The notes beneath the pieces were generated by a model. It was not told the origin of the DNA and searched no databases. It worked only from the letters and a program-made list of their open reading frames with translations. Below are positions 9,219-22,964 of a DNA stretch of 43,418 bases, piece by piece. Source of the stretch: Liolophura sinensis (taxonomy: Eukaryota; Mollusca; Polyplacophora; Chitonida; Chitonidae). How positions within the stretch are numbered: the first letter of the stretch is position 1; each line of letters opens with the position of its first letter. The position numbers and the translations under genes were made by a program. Location of the stretch: the NCBI RefSeq assembly GCF_032854445.1, contig NW_027018311.1, forward strand, positions 1 through 43,418, in the 5' to 3' direction.

Positions 9219-11966
9219 TTTGGGCCAAGCCCATTTAACTCACCCAGCAAATGTCTTACTTCTAAGTCGAAGACAAACTCAATGTCTTTATCTACATGTA
9301 GAAAAACCACACCATTTGTATATAAAAAAAACACAAGGTACTTGATACAATCCGCTGTAAAAAGTACAATTGAACACTGACCCACATCAATAAGGTGCCA
9401 AAGGATGCGCAATTGGGCCAGGCATCTCCAGCTGTTGAAAAATTGCAAATTTCCTTGGTTTCCATGGAGTAAGAGCCGTTGCTGGGCACGTGATCTTGAC
9501 ATCATTGATTATTCATTTGTGGCTACAGCCAAAAGTATTGGTCGGAGAGCAACGCGGTTTGCACCATTCGATTTCTCGTCACAAAATACGTCGGATTAGC
9601 CTCTTACCAGCAGCATTGGAACAGTTTTTCCACTTTTGGATTTTTGCCTGGTCATTTTGCTAATTGAAATCGGCTACATTAACTATGTACAATCGCGACT
9701 GGTCATTACTATATTCAACATTTGATTATAAGTTATGTGCCCTTCGGTGGCCCAGACGACGTCAAATCTTTGGGCCAAGCCCATTTAACTCACCCAGCAA
9801 ATGTCTTACTTCTAAGTCGAAGACAAACTCAATGTCTTTATCTACATGTAGAAAAACCACACCATTTGTATATAAAAAAACACAAGGTACTTGATACAAT
9901 CCGCTGTAAAAAGTACAATTGAACACTGACCCACATCAATAAGGTGCCAAAGGATGCGCAATTGGGCCAGGCATCTCCAGCTGTTGAAAAATTGCAAATT
10001 TCCTTGGTTTCCATGGAGTAAGAGCCGTTGCTGGGCACGTGATCTTGACATCATTGATTATTCATTTGTGGCTACAGCCAAAAGTATTGGTCGGAGAGCA
10101 ACGCGGTTTGCACCATTCGATTTCTCGTCACAAAATACGTCGGATTAGCCTCTTACCAGCAGCATTGGAACAGTTTTTCCACTTTTGGATTTTTGCCTGG
10201 TCATTTTGCTAATTGAAATCGGCTACATTAACTATGTACAATCGCGACTGGTCATTACTATATTCAACATTTGATTATAAGTTATGTGCCCTTCGGTGGC
10301 CCAGACGACGTCAAATCTTTGGGCCAAGCCCATTTAACTCACCCAGCAAATGTCTTACTTCTAAGTCGAAGACAAACTCAATGTCTTTATCTACATGTAG
10401 AAAAACCACACCATTTGTATATAAAAAAACACAAGGTACTTGATACAATCCGCTGTAAAAAGTACAATTGAACACTGACCCACATCAATAAGGTGCCAAA
10501 GGATGCGCAATTGGGCCAGGCATCTCCAGCTGTTGAAAAATTGCAAATTTCTATGGTTTCCATGGATTAAGAGCCGTTGCTGGGCACGTGATCTTGACAT
10601 CATTGATTACTCATTTGTGGCTACAGCCAAAAGTATTGGTCGGAGAGCAACGCGGTTTGCACCATTCGATTTCTCGTCACAAAATACGTCGGATTAGCCT
10701 CTTACCAGCAGCATTGGAACAGTTTTTCCACTTTTGGATTTTTGCCTGGTCTTTTTGCGAATTGAAATCGGCTACATTAACTATGTACAATCGCGACTGG
10801 TCATTACTATATTCAACTTTTCATTATAAGTTATGTGCCCTTCGGTAGCCCAGACGACGTCAAATCTTTGGGCCAAGCCCATTTAACTCACCCAGCAAAT
10901 GTCTTACTTCTAAGTCGAAGACAAACTCAATGTCTTTATCTACATGTAGAAAAACCACACCATTTGTATATAAAAAAAACACAAGGTACTTGATACAATC
11001 CGCTGTAAAAAGTACAATTGAACACTGACCCACATCAATAAGGTGCCAAAGGATGCGCAATTGGGCCAGGCATCTCCAGCTGTTGAAAAATTGCAAATTT
11101 CCTTGGTTTCCATGGAGTAAGAGCCGTTGCTGGGCACGTGATCTTGACATCATTGATTATTCATTTGTGGCTACAGCCAAAAGTATTGGTCGGAGAGCAA
11201 CGCGGTTTGCACCATTCGATTTCTCGTCACAAAATACGTCGGATTAGCCTCTTACCAGCAGCATTGGAACAGTTTTTCCACTTTTGGATTTTTGCCTGGT
11301 CATTTTGCTAATTGAAATCGGCTACATTAACTATGTACAATCGCGACTGGTCATTACTATATTCAACATTTGATTATAAGTTATGTGCCCTTCGGTGGCG
11401 CAGACGACGTCAAATCTTTGGGCCAAGCCCATTTAACTCACCCAGCAAATGTCTTACTTCTAAGTCGAAGACAAACTCAATGTCTTTATCTACATGTAGA
11501 AAAACCACACCATTTGTATATAAAAAAACACAAGGTACTTGATACAATCCGCTGTAAAAAGTACAATTGAACACTGACCCACATCAATAAGGTGCCAAAG
11601 GATGCGCAATTGGGCCAGGCATCTCCAGCTGTTGAAAAATTGCAAATTTTCATTGGTTTCCATGGAGAAAGAGCCTTTGCTGGGCACGTGATCTTGACAT
11701 CATTGATTATTCATTTGTGGCTACAGCCAAAAGTATTGGTCGGAGAGCAACGCGGTTTGCACCATTCGATTTCTCGTCACAAAATACGTCGGATTAGCCT
11801 CTTACCAGCAGCATTGGAACAGTTTTTCCACTTTTGGATTTTTGCCTGGTCTTTTTGCTAATTGAAATCGGCTACATTAACTATGTAAAATCGCGACTGG
11901 TCATTACTATATTCAACTTTTCATTATAAGTTATGTGCCCTTCGGTAGCCCAGACGACGTCAAATC

Positions 11967-12516
11967 TTTGGGTCAAGCCCATTTAACTCACCCAACAAAT
12001 GTCTTACTTCTAAGTCGAAGACAAACTCAATGTCTTTATCCACATGTAGAAAAACCACACCATTTGTATATAAAAAAAACACAAGGTACATGACACAGTC
12101 CGCTGTAAAAGGTACAATTGAACACTGACCCACATCAATAAGGTGCCAAAGGATGCGCAATTGGGCCAGGCATCTCCAGCTGTTGAAAAATTGCAAATTT
12201 CCTTTGTTTCCATGGAGTAAGAGCCGTTGCTGGGCACGTGATCTTGACATCATTGATTATTCATTTGTGGCTACAGCCAAAAGTATTGGTCGGAGAGCAA
12301 CGCGGTTTGCACCATTCGATTTCTCGTCACAAAATACGTCGGATTAGCCTCTTACCAGCAGCATTGGAACAGTTTTTCCACTTTTGGATTTTTGCCTGGT
12401 CATTTTACTTATTGAAATCGGCTACATTAACTATGTACAATCGCGACTGGTCATTACTATATTCAACATTTCATTATAAGTTATGTGCCCTTCGGTGGCC
12501 CAGACGACGTCAAATC
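11967..12516. repeat. Chimeric monomer 23 (unit-4-type front, unit-5-type back)
   Basis: The front half has the rare unit-4/13 markers: gggtcaagccc, cccaacaaatg, acatgacacagtcc and aaaggtac. From ccaaaggatg onward it has the unit-5/14 markers: cctttgtttcc near 12201 and ttttacttattg near 12405. In blocks 2 and 3 these halves sit in two successive monomers. The simplest reading is an exchange within a monomer that removed exactly one unit length while keeping the 550-bp register. The breakpoint lies between about 12117 and 12201. Confidence 0.85.
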
Positions 12517-12970
12517 TTTGGGCCAAGCCCATTTAACTCACCCAGCAAATGTCTTACTTCTAAGTCGAAGACAAACTCAATGTCTTTATCTACATGTAGA
12601 AAAACCACACCATTTGTATATAAAAAAAACACAAGGTACTTGATACAATCCGCTGTAAAAAGTACAATTGAACACTGACCCACATCAATAAGGTGCCAAA
12701 GGTTGCGCAATTGGGCCAGGCATCTCCAGCTGTTGAAAAATTGCAAATTTCCTTGGTTTCCATGGAGTAAGAGCCGTTGCTGGGCACGTGATCTTGACAT
12801 CATTGATTATTCATTTGTGGCTACAGCCAAAAGTATTGGTCGGAGAGCAACGCGGTTTGCACCATTCGATTTCTCGTCACAAAATACGTCGGATTAGCCT
12901 CTTACCAGCAGCATTGGAACAGTTTTTCCACTTTTGGATTTTTGCCTGGTCTTTTTGCTAATTGAAATCG

Positions 12971-13125
12971 GCTGCATTAACTATGTACAATCGCGACTGG
13001 TCATTACTATATTCAACTTTTCATTATAAGTTATGTGCCCTTCGGTAGCCCAGACGACGTCAAATCTTTGGGCCAAGCCCATTTAACTCACCCAACAAAT
13101 GTCTTACTTCTAAGTCGAAGACAAT
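12971..13125. repeat. Linked haplotype ggctgc / cccaac / gacaatctc across a monomer boundary
   Basis: Three variants spanning about 150 bp over the boundary of units 24 and 25 travel together in eight places: units 24/25, 30/31, 41/42, 55/56, 59/60, 64/65, 72/73 and 78/79. I found ggctgc nowhere without the other two. The intervals between carriers are 6, 11, 14, 4, 5, 8 and 6 monomers, so the haplotype spread by segmental copying rather than one regular higher-order period. Confidence 0.85.
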
Positions 13126-16100
13126 CTCAATGTCTTTATCTACATGTAGAAAAACCACACCATTTGTATATAAAAAAACACAAGGTACTTGATACAGTCC
13201 GCTGTAAAAAGTACAATTGAACACTGACCCAAATCAATAAGGTGCCAAAGGATGCGCAATTGGGCCAGGCATCTCCAGCTGTTGAAAAATTGCAAATTTC
13301 CTTGGTTTCCATGGAGTAAGAGCCGTTGCTGGGCACGTGATCTTGACATCATTGATTATTCATTTGTGGCTACAGCCAAAAGTATTGATTCGGAGAGCAA
13401 CGCGGTTTGCACCATTCGATTTCTCGTCACAAAATACGTCGGATTAACCTCTTACCAGCAGCATTGGAACAGTTTTTCTACTTTTGGATTTTTGCCTGGT
13501 CTTTTTGCTAATTGAAATCGGCTACATTAACTATGTACAATCGCGACTGGTCATTACTATATTCAACTTTTCATTATAAGTTATGTGCCCTTCGGTAGCC
13601 CAGACGACGTCAAATCTTTGGGCCAAGCCCATTTAACTCACCCAGCAAATGTCTTACTTCTAAGTCGAAGACAAACTCAATGTCTTTATCTACATGTAGA
13701 AAAACCACACCATTTGTATATAAAAAAAACACAAGGTACTTGATACAATCCGCTGTAAAAAGTACAATTGAACACTGACCCACATCAATAAGGTGCCAAA
13801 AGATGCGCAATTGGGCCAGGCATCTCCAGCTGTTGAAAAATTGCAAATTTCTACGGTTTCCATGGAGTAAGAGCCGTTGCTGGGCACGTGATCTTGACAT
13901 CATTGATTATTCATTTGTGGCTACAGCCAAAAGTATTGGTCGGAGAGCAACGCGGTTTGCACCATTCGATTTCTCGTCACAAAATACGTCGGATTAGCCT
14001 CTTACCAGCAGCATTGGAACAGTTTTTCCACTTTTGGATTTTTGCCTGGTCTTTTTGCTAATTGAAATCGGCTACATTAACTATGTACAATCGCGACTGG
14101 TCATTACTATATTCAACATTTCATTATAAGTTATGTGCCCTTCGGTAGCCCAGACGACGTCAAATCTTTGGGCCAAGCCCATTTAACTCACCCAGCAAAT
14201 GTCTTACTTCTAAGTCGAAGACAAACTCAATGTCTTTATCTACATGTAGAAAAACCACACCATTTGTATATAAAAAAAACACAAGGTACTTGATACAATC
14301 CGCTGTAAAAAGTACAATTGAACACTGACCCACATCAATAAGGTGCCAAAGGATGTGCAATTGGGCCAGGCATCTCCAGCTGTTGAAATATTGCAAATTT
14401 CCTTGGTTTCCATGGAGTAAGAGCCGTTGCTGGGCACGTGATCTTGACATCATTGATTACTCATTTGTGGCTACAGCCAAAAGTATTGGTCGGAGAGCAA
14501 CGCGGTTTGCACCATTCGATTTCTCGTCACAAAATACGTCGGATTAGCCTCTTACCAGCAGCATTGGAACAGTTTTTCCACTTTTGGATTTTTGCCTGGT
14601 CTTTTTGCGAATTGAAATCGGCTACATTAACTATGTACAATCGCGACTGGTCATTACTATATTCAACTTTTCATTATAAGTTATGTGCCCTTCGGTAGCC
14701 CAGACGACGTCAAATCTTTGGGCCAAGCCCATTTAACTCACCCAGCAAATGTCTTACTTCTAAGTCGAAGACAAACTCAATGTCTTTATCTACATGTAGA
14801 AAAACCACACCATTTGTATATAAAAAAACACAAGGTACTTGATACAATCCGCTGTAAAAAATACAATTGAACACTGACCCACATCAATAAGGTGCCAAAG
14901 GATGCGCAATTGGGCCAGGCATCTCCAGCTGTTGAAAAATTGCAAATTTCCTTGGTTTCCATGGAGTAAGAGCCGTTGCTGGGCACGTGATCTTGACATC
15001 ATTGATTATTCATTTGTGGCTACAGCCAAAAGTATTGGTCGGGAGAGCAACGCGGTTTGCACCATTCGATTTCTCGTCACAAATAAGTCGGATTAACCTC
15101 TTACCAGCAGCATTGGAACAGTTTTTCTACTTTTGGATTTTTGCCTGGTCTTTTTGCTAATTGAAATTGGCTACATTAACTATGTACAATCGCGACTGGT
15201 CATTACTATATTCAACTTTTCATTATAAGTTATGTGCCCTTCGGTAGCCCAGACGACGTCAAATCTTTGGGCCAAGCCCATTTAACTCACCCAGCAAATC
15301 TCTTACTTCTAAGTCGAAGACAAACTCAATGTCTTTATCTAAATGTAGAAAAAACCACACCATTTGTATATAAAAAAAAACACAAGGTACTTGATACAAT
15401 CCGCTGTAAAAGTACAATTGAACACTGACCCACATCAATAAGGTGCCAAAGGATGCGCAATTGGGCCAGGCATCTCCAGCTGTTGAAAAATTGCAATTTC
15501 CTTTGTTTCCATGGAGTAAGAGCCGTTGCTGGGCACGTGATCTTGACATCATTGATTATTCATTTGTGGCTACAGCCAAAAGTATTGGTTGGAGAGCAAC
15601 GCGGTTTGCACCATTCGATTTCTCGTCACAAAATACGTCGGATTAGCCTCTTACCAGCAGCATTGGAACAGTTTTTCTACTTTTGGATTTTTGCCTGGTC
15701 TTTTTGCGAATTGAAATCGGCTACATTAGCTATGTACAATCGCGACTGGTCATTACTATATTCAACTTTTCATTATAAGTTATGTGCCCTTCGGTAGCCC
15801 AGACGACGTCAAATCTTTGGGTCAAGTCCATTTATCTCACCCAGCAAATGTCTTACTTCTAAGTCGAAGACAACTCAATGTCTTTATCTACATGTAGAAA
15901 AACCACACCATTTGTATATAAAAAAAACACAAGGTACTTGATACAATCCGCTGTAAAAAGTACAATTGAACACTGACCCACATCAATAAGGTGCCAAAGG
16001 ATGCGCAATTGGGCCAGGCATCTCCAGCTGTTGAAAAATTGCAAATTTCCTTGGTTTCCATGGAGTAAGAGCCGTTGCTGGGCACGTGATCTTGACATCA

Positions 16101-16913
16101 TTGATTACTCATTTGTGGCTACAGCCAAAAGTATTGGTCGGAGAGCAACGCGGTTTGCACCATTCGATTTCTCGTCACAAAATACGTCGGATTAGCCTCT
16201 TACCAGCAGCATTGGAACAGTTTTTCCACTTTTGGATTTTTGCCTGGTCTTTTTGCTAATTGAAATCGGCTGCATTAACTATGTACAATCGCGACTGGTC
16301 ATTACTATATTCAACTTTTCATTATAAGTTATGTGCCCTTCGGTAGCCCAGACGACGTCAAATCTTTGGGCCAAGCCCATTTAACTCACCCAACAAATGT
16401 CTTACTTCTAAGTCGAAGACAATCTCAATGTCTTTATCTACATGTAGAAAAACCACACCATTTGTATATAAAAAAACACAAGGTACTTGATACAATCCGC
16501 TGTAAAAAGTACAATTGAACACTGACCCACATCAATAAGGTGCCAAAGGATGCGCAATTGGGCCAGGCATCTCCAGCTGTTGAAAAATTGCAAATTTCCT
16601 TGGTTTCCATGGAGTAAGAGCCGTTGCTGGGCACGTGATCTTGACATCATTGATTATTCATTTGTGGCTACAGCCAAAAGTATTGGTCGGAGAGCAACGC
16701 GGTTTGCACCATTCGATTTCTCGTCACAAAATACGTCGGATTAGCCTCTTACCAGCAGCATTGGAACAGTTTTTCTACTTTTTGGATTTTTGCCTGGTCT
16801 TTTTGCGAATTGAAATCGGCTACATTAACTATGTACAATCGCGACTGTCATTACTATATTCAACATTTCATTATAAGTTATGTGCCCTTCGGTGGCCCAG
16901 ACGACGTCAAATC

Positions 16914-19900
16914 TTTGGGCCAAGCCCATTTAACTCACCCAGCAAATGTCTTACTTCTAAGTCGAAGACAAACTCAATGTCTTTATCTACATGTAGAAAA
17001 AACCACACCATTTGTATATAAAAAAAACACAAGGTACTTGATACAATCCGCTGTAAAAAGTACAATTGAACACTGACCCACATCAATAAGGTGCCAAAGG
17101 ATGCGCAATTGGGCCAGGCATCTCCAGCTGTTGAAAAATTGCAAATTTCCTTGGTTTCCATGGAGTAAGAGCCGTTGCTGGGCACGTGATCTTGACATCA
17201 TTGATTATTCATTTGTGGCTACAGCCAAAAGTATTGGTCGGAGAGCAACGCGGTTTGCACCATTCGATTTCTCGTCACAAAATACGTCGGATTAGCCTCT
17301 TACCAGCAGCATTGGAACAGTTTTTCTACTTTTGGATTTTGCCTGGTCTTTTTGCTAATTGAAATCGGCTACATTAACTATGTACAATCGCGACTGGTCA
17401 TTACTATATTCAACATTTCATTATAAGTTAGGTGCCCTTCGGTGGCCCAGACGACGTCAAATCTTTGGGCCAAGCCCATTTAACTCACCCAACAAATGTC
17501 TTACTTCTAAGTCGAAGACAAACTCAATGTCTTTATCTACATGTAGAAAAACCACACCATTTGTATATAAAAAAAACACAAGGTACTTGATACAATCCGC
17601 TGTAAAAAGTACAATTGAACACTGACCCACATCAATAAGGTGCCAAAGGATGCGCAATTGGGCCAGGCATCTCCAGCTGTTGAAAAATTGCAAATTTCCT
17701 TGGTTTCCATGGAGTAAGAGCCGTTGCTGGGCACGTGATCTTGACATCATTGATTATTCATTTGTGGCTACAGCCAAAAGTATTGGTCGGAGAGCAACGC
17801 GGTTTTGCACCATTCGATTTCTCGTCACAAAATACGTCGGATTAGCCTCTTACCAGCAGCATTGGAACAGTTTTTCCACTTTTGGATTTTTGTCTGGTCA
17901 TTTTGCTAATTGAAATCGGCTACATTAACTATGTACAATCGCGACTGGTCATTACTATATTCAACATTTCATTATAAGTTATGTGCCCTTCGGTGGCCCA
18001 GACGACGTCAAATCTTTGGGCCAAGCCCATTTAACTCACCCAGCAAATGTCTTACTTCTAAGTCGAAGACAAACTCAATGTCTTTATCTACATGTAGAAA
18101 AACCACACCATTTGTATATAAAAAAACACAAGGTACTTGATACAATCCGCTGTAAAAAGTACAATTGAACACTGACCCACATCAATAAGGTGCCAAAAGA
18201 TGCGCAATTGGGCCAGGCATCTCCAGCTGTTGAAAAATTGCAAATTTCCTTGGTTTTCATGGAGTAAGAGCCGTTGCTGCGCACGTGATCTTGACATCAT
18301 TGATTATTCATTTGTGGCTACAGCCAAAAGTATTGATTCGGACAGCAACGCGGTTTGCACCATTCGATTTCTCGTCACAAAATACGTCGGATTAACCTCT
18401 TACCAGCAGCATTGGAACAGTTTTTCTACTTTTGGATTTTTGCCTGGTCTTTTTGCTAATTGAAATCGGCTACATTAACTATGTACAATCGCGACTGGTC
18501 ATTACTATATTCAACTTTTCATTATAAGTTATGTGCCCTTCGGTAGCCCAGACGACGTCAAATCTTTGGGCCAAGCCCATTTAACTCACCCAGCAAATCT
18601 CTTACTTCTAAGTCGAAGACAAACTCAATGTCTTTATCTAAATGTAGAAAAACCACACCATTTGTATATAAAAAAAACACAAGGTACTTGATACAATCCG
18701 CTGTAAAAAGTACAATTGAACACTGACCCACATCAATAAGGTGCCAAAGGATGCGCAATTGGGCCAGGCATCTCCAGCTGTTGAAAAATTGCAAATTTCC
18801 TTTGTTTCCATGGAGTAAGAGCCGTTGCTGGGCACGTGATCTTGACATCATTGATTATTCATTTGTGGCTACAGCCAAAAGTATTGGTTGGAGAGCAACG
18901 CGGTTTGCACCATTCGATTTCTCGTCACAAAATACGTCGGATTAGCCTCTTACCAGCAGCATTGGAACAGTTTTTCTAATTTTGGATTTTTGCCTGGTCT
19001 TTTTGCGAATTGAAATCGGCTACATTAGCTATGTACAATCGCGACTGGTCATTACTATATTCAACTTTTCATTATAAGTTATGTGCCCTTCGGTAGCCCA
19101 GACGACGTGAAATCTTTGGGTCAAGTCCATTTATCTCACCCAGCAAATGTCTTACTTCTAAATTGAAGACAAACTCAATGTCTTTATCTACATGTAGAAA
19201 AACCACACCATTTGTATATAAAAAAAAACACAAGGTACTTGATACAATCCGCTGTAAAAAGTACAATTGAACACTGACCCACATCAATAAGGTGCCAAAG
19301 GATGCGCAATTGGGCCAGGCATCTCCAGCTGTTGAAAAATTGCAAATTTCCTTGGTTTCCATGGAGTAAGAGCCGTTGCTGGGCACGTGATCTTGACATC
19401 ATTGATTATTCATTTGTGGCTACAGCCAAAAGTATTGGTCGGAGAGCAAAGCGGTTTGCACCATTCGATTTCTCGTCACAAAATACGTCGGATTAGCCTC
19501 TTACCAGCAGCATTGGAACAGTTTTTCCACTTTTGGATTTTTGCCTGGTCATTTTACTTATTGAAATCGGCTACATTAACTATGTACAATCGCGACTGGT
19601 CATTACTATATTCAACATTTCATTATAAGTTATGTGCCCTTCGGTGGCCCAGACGACGTCAAATCTTTGGGCCAAGCCCATTTAACTCACCCAGCAAATG
19701 TCTTACTTCTAAGTCGAAGACAAACTCAATGTCTTTATCTACATGTAGAAAAACCACACCATTTGTATATAAAAAAAACACAAGGTACTTGATACAATCC
19801 GCTGTAAAAAGTACAATTGAACACTGACCCACATCAATAAGGTGCCAAAAGATGCGCAATTGGGCCAGGCATCTCCAGCTGTTGAAAAATTGCAAATTTC

Positions 19901-22900
19901 TATGGTTTCCATGGAGTAAGAGCCGTTGCTGGGCACGTGATCTTGACATCATTGATTATTCATTTGTGGCTACAGCCAAAAGTATTGGTCGGAGAGCAAC
20001 GCGGTTTGCACCATTCGATTTCTCGTCACAAAATACGTCGGATTAGCCTCTTACCAGCAGCATTGGAACAGTTTTTCCACTTTTGGATTTTTGCCTGGTC
20101 TTTTTGCTAATTGAAATCGGCTACATTAACTATGTACAATCGCGACTGGTCATTACTATATTCAACATTTCATTATAAGTTATGTGCCCTTCGGTAGCCC
20201 AGACGACGTCAAATCTTTGGGCCAAGCCCATTTAACTCACCCAGCAAATGTCTTACTTCTAAGTCGAAGACAAACTCAATGTCTTTATCTACATGTAGAA
20301 AAACCACACCATTTGTATATAAAAAAAACACAAGGTACTTGATACAATCCGCTGTAAAAAGTACAATTGAACACTGACCCACATCAATAAGGTGCCAAAG
20401 GATGTGCAATTGGGCCAGGCATCTCCAGCTGTTGAAATATTGCAAATTTCCTTGGTTTCCATGGAGTAAGAGCCGTTGCTGGGCACGTGATCTTGACATC
20501 ATTGATTACTCATTTGTGGCTACAGCCAAAAGTATTGGTCGGAGAGCAACGCGGTTTGCACCATTCGATTTCTCGTCACAAAATACGTCGGATTAGCCTC
20601 TTACCAGCAGCATTGGAACAGTTTTTCCACTTTTGGATTTTTGCCTGGTCTTTTTGCGAATTGAAATTGGCTACATTAACTATGTACAATCGCGACTGGT
20701 CATTACTATATTCAACTTTTCATTATAAGTTATGTGCCCTTCGGTAGCCCAGACGACGTCAAATCTTTGGGTCAAGCCCATTTAACTCACCCAACAAATG
20801 TCTTACTTCTAAGTCGAAGACAAACTCAATGTCTTTATCTACATGTAGAAAAACCACACCATTTGTATATAAAAAAAACACAAGGTACTTGATACAATCC
20901 GCTGTAAAAAGTACAATTGAACACTGACCCACATCAATAAGGTGCCAAAGGATGCGCAATTGGGCCAGGCATCTCCAGCTGTTGAAAAATTGCAAATTTC
21001 CTTGGTTTCCATGGAGTAAGAGCCGTTGCTGGGCACGTGATCTTGACATCATTGATTATTCATTTGTGGCTACAGCCAAAAGTATTGGTCGGAGAGCAAC
21101 GCGGTTTGCACCATTCGATTTCTCGTCACAAAATACGTCGGATTAGCCTCTTACCAGCAGCATTGGAACAGTTTTTTCCACTTTTGGATTTTTGCCTGGT
21201 CATTTTGCTAATTGAAATCGGCTACATTAACTATGTACAATCGCGACTGGTCATTACTATATTCAACATTTGATTATAAGTTATGTGCCCTTCGGTGGCC
21301 CAGACGACGTCAAATCTTTGGGCCAAGCCCATTTAACTCACCCAGCAAATGTCTTACTTCTAAGTCGAAGACAAACTCAATGTCTTTATCTACATGTAGA
21401 AAAACCACACCATTTGTATATAAAAAAACACAAGGTACTTGATACAATCCGCTGTAAAAAGTACAATTGAACACTGACCCACATCAATAAGGTGCCAAAG
21501 GATGCGCAATTGGGCCAGGCATCTCCAGCTGTTGAAAAATTGCAAATTTCCTTGGTTTCCATGGAGAAAGAGCCGTTGCTGGGCACGTGATCTTGACATC
21601 ATTGATTATTCATTTGTGGCTACAGCCAAAAGTATTGGTCGGAGAGCAACGCGGTTTGCACCATTCGATTTCTCGTCACAAAATACGTCGGATTAGCCTC
21701 TTACCAGCAGCATTGGAACAGTTTTTCCACTTTTGGATTTTTGCCTGGTCTTTTTGCTAATTGAAATCGGCTACATTAACTATGTACAATCGCGACTGGT
21801 CATTACTATATTCAACTTTTCATTATAAGTTATGTGCCCTTCGGTAGCCCAGACGACGTCAAATCTTTGGGTCAAGCCCATTTAACTCACCCAACAAATG
21901 TCTTACTTCTAAGTCGAAGACAAACTCAATGTCTTTATCTACATGTAGAAAAACCACACCATTTGTATATAAAAAAAACACAAGGTACATGACACAGTCC
22001 GCTGTAAAAAGTACAATTGAACACTGACCCACATCAATAAGGTGCCGAAAGATGCGCAATTGGGCCAGGCATCTCCAGCTGTTGAAAAATTGCAAATTTC
22101 CTTTGTTTCCATGGAGTAAGAGCCGTTGCTGGGCACGTGATCTTGACATCATTGATTATTCATTTGTGGCTACAGCCAAAAGTATTGGTCGGAGAGCAAC
22201 GCGGTTTGCACCATTCGATTTCTCGTCACAAAATACGTCGGATTAGCCTCTTACCAGCAGCATTGGAACAGTTTTTCCACTTTTGGATTTTTGCCTGGTC
22301 TTTTTGCTAATTGAAATCGGCTGCATTAACTATGTACAATCGCGACTGGTCATTACTATATTCAACTTTTCATTATAAGTTATGTGCCCTTCGGTAGCCC
22401 AGACGACGTCAAATCTTTGGGCCAAGCCCATTTAACTCACCCAACAAATGTCTTACTTCTAAGTCGAAGACAATCTCAATGTCTTTATCTACATGTAGAA
22501 AAACCACACCATTTGTATATAAAAAAACACAAGGTACTTGATACAATCCGCTGTAAAAAGTACAATTGAACACTGACCCACATCAATAAGGTGCCAAAGG
22601 ATGCGCAATTGGGCCAGGCATCTCCAGCTGTTGAAAAATTGCAAATTTCCTTGGTTTCCATGGAGTAAGAGCCGTTGCTGGGCACGTGATCTTGACATCA
22701 TTGATTATTCATTTGTGGCTACAGCCAAAAGTATTGGTCGGAGAGCAACGCGGTTTGCACCATTCGATTTCTCGTCACAAAATACGTCGGATTAACCTCT
22801 TACCAGCAGCATTGGAACAGTTTTTCTACTTTTGGATTTTTGCCTGGTCTTTTTGCTAATTGAAATTGGCTACATTAACTATGTACAATCGCGACTGGTC

Positions 22901-22964
22901 ATTACTATATTCAACTTTTCATTATAAGTTATGTGCCCTTCGGTAGCCCAGACGACGTCAAATC
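16914..22964. repeat. Block 5: mosaic monomers 32-42
   Basis: Monomers start at 16914, 17464, 18015, 18565, 19115, 19666, 20216, 20766, 21317, 21866 and 22416. Unit 32 ends with a taagttaggtgccc variant shared only with the junction near 41637. Units 35/36 are an A-B pair. Units 37/38 copy units 26/27. Unit 40 shares ggagaaagag with units 12 and 22, and unit 41 shares the rare acatgacacagtcc front with units 4, 13 and 23; units 40-41 lie 18 monomers, or about 9900 bp, from units 22-23. Unit 42 carries gacaatctc plus the ttaacc and ttggctac variants that precede an A-type monomer. No single periodicity explains the block. Confidence 0.8.
21866..22415. repeat. Chimeric monomer 41
   Basis: It has the rare unit-4-type front, including acatgacacagtcc near 21986 and gccgaaagatg near 22044, and then the unit-5-type cctttgtttcc near 22101. 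It ends with ctttttgctaatt and ggctgc, unlike units 5, 14 and 23, which end with ttttacttatt. The gccgaaag marker is kept here but lost in unit 23, so the front-to-back switch lies further downstream (22050-22101) and a second switch follows. Either two independent exchanges or one shared exchange with later conversion would explain units 23 and 41. Confidence 0.8.

Larger units (their letters stand above)
6600..11966. repeat. Block 3: ten-monomer relative of block 2 (units 13-22)
   Basis: Monomers start at 6600, 7150, 7700, 8249, 8788, 9219, 9769, 10318, 10867 and 11417. Units 13 and 14 repeat the marker haplotypes of units 4 and 5 at a 9-monomer offset. Units 19-22 align with units 9-12 at a 10-monomer offset, sharing ggattaag plus gattactc plus gcgaattg in units 10 and 20, and ggagaaagagcctttgctg plus tatgtaaaatcgcg in units 12 and 22. 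The change of offset inside the block coincides with the irregular stretch of units 15-18, which contains the two shortened monomers. I infer a further unequal exchange there after the block duplicated. Confidence 0.82.
11967..16913. repeat. Block 4: mosaic monomers 23-31
   Basis: Monomers start at 11967, 12517, 13067, 13617, 14167, 14717, 15266, 15816 and 16365. Unit 23 is chimeric (see its own entry). Units 24/25 and 30/31 each carry the linked set ggctgc, then cccaacaaatg, then gacaatctc across the monomer boundary. Units 26 and 27 (agatgcg with ctacgg; gatgtgc with aaatattg and gattactc) reappear as units 37 and 38, 6049 bp away, or 11 monomers. Units 29 and 30 are the first example of the adjacent A-then-B pair that later forms the 5-monomer repeat. 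Units 28-30 hold several isolated one-base indels near 15040, 15082, 15342, 15406, 15496 and 15871. Confidence 0.82.
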
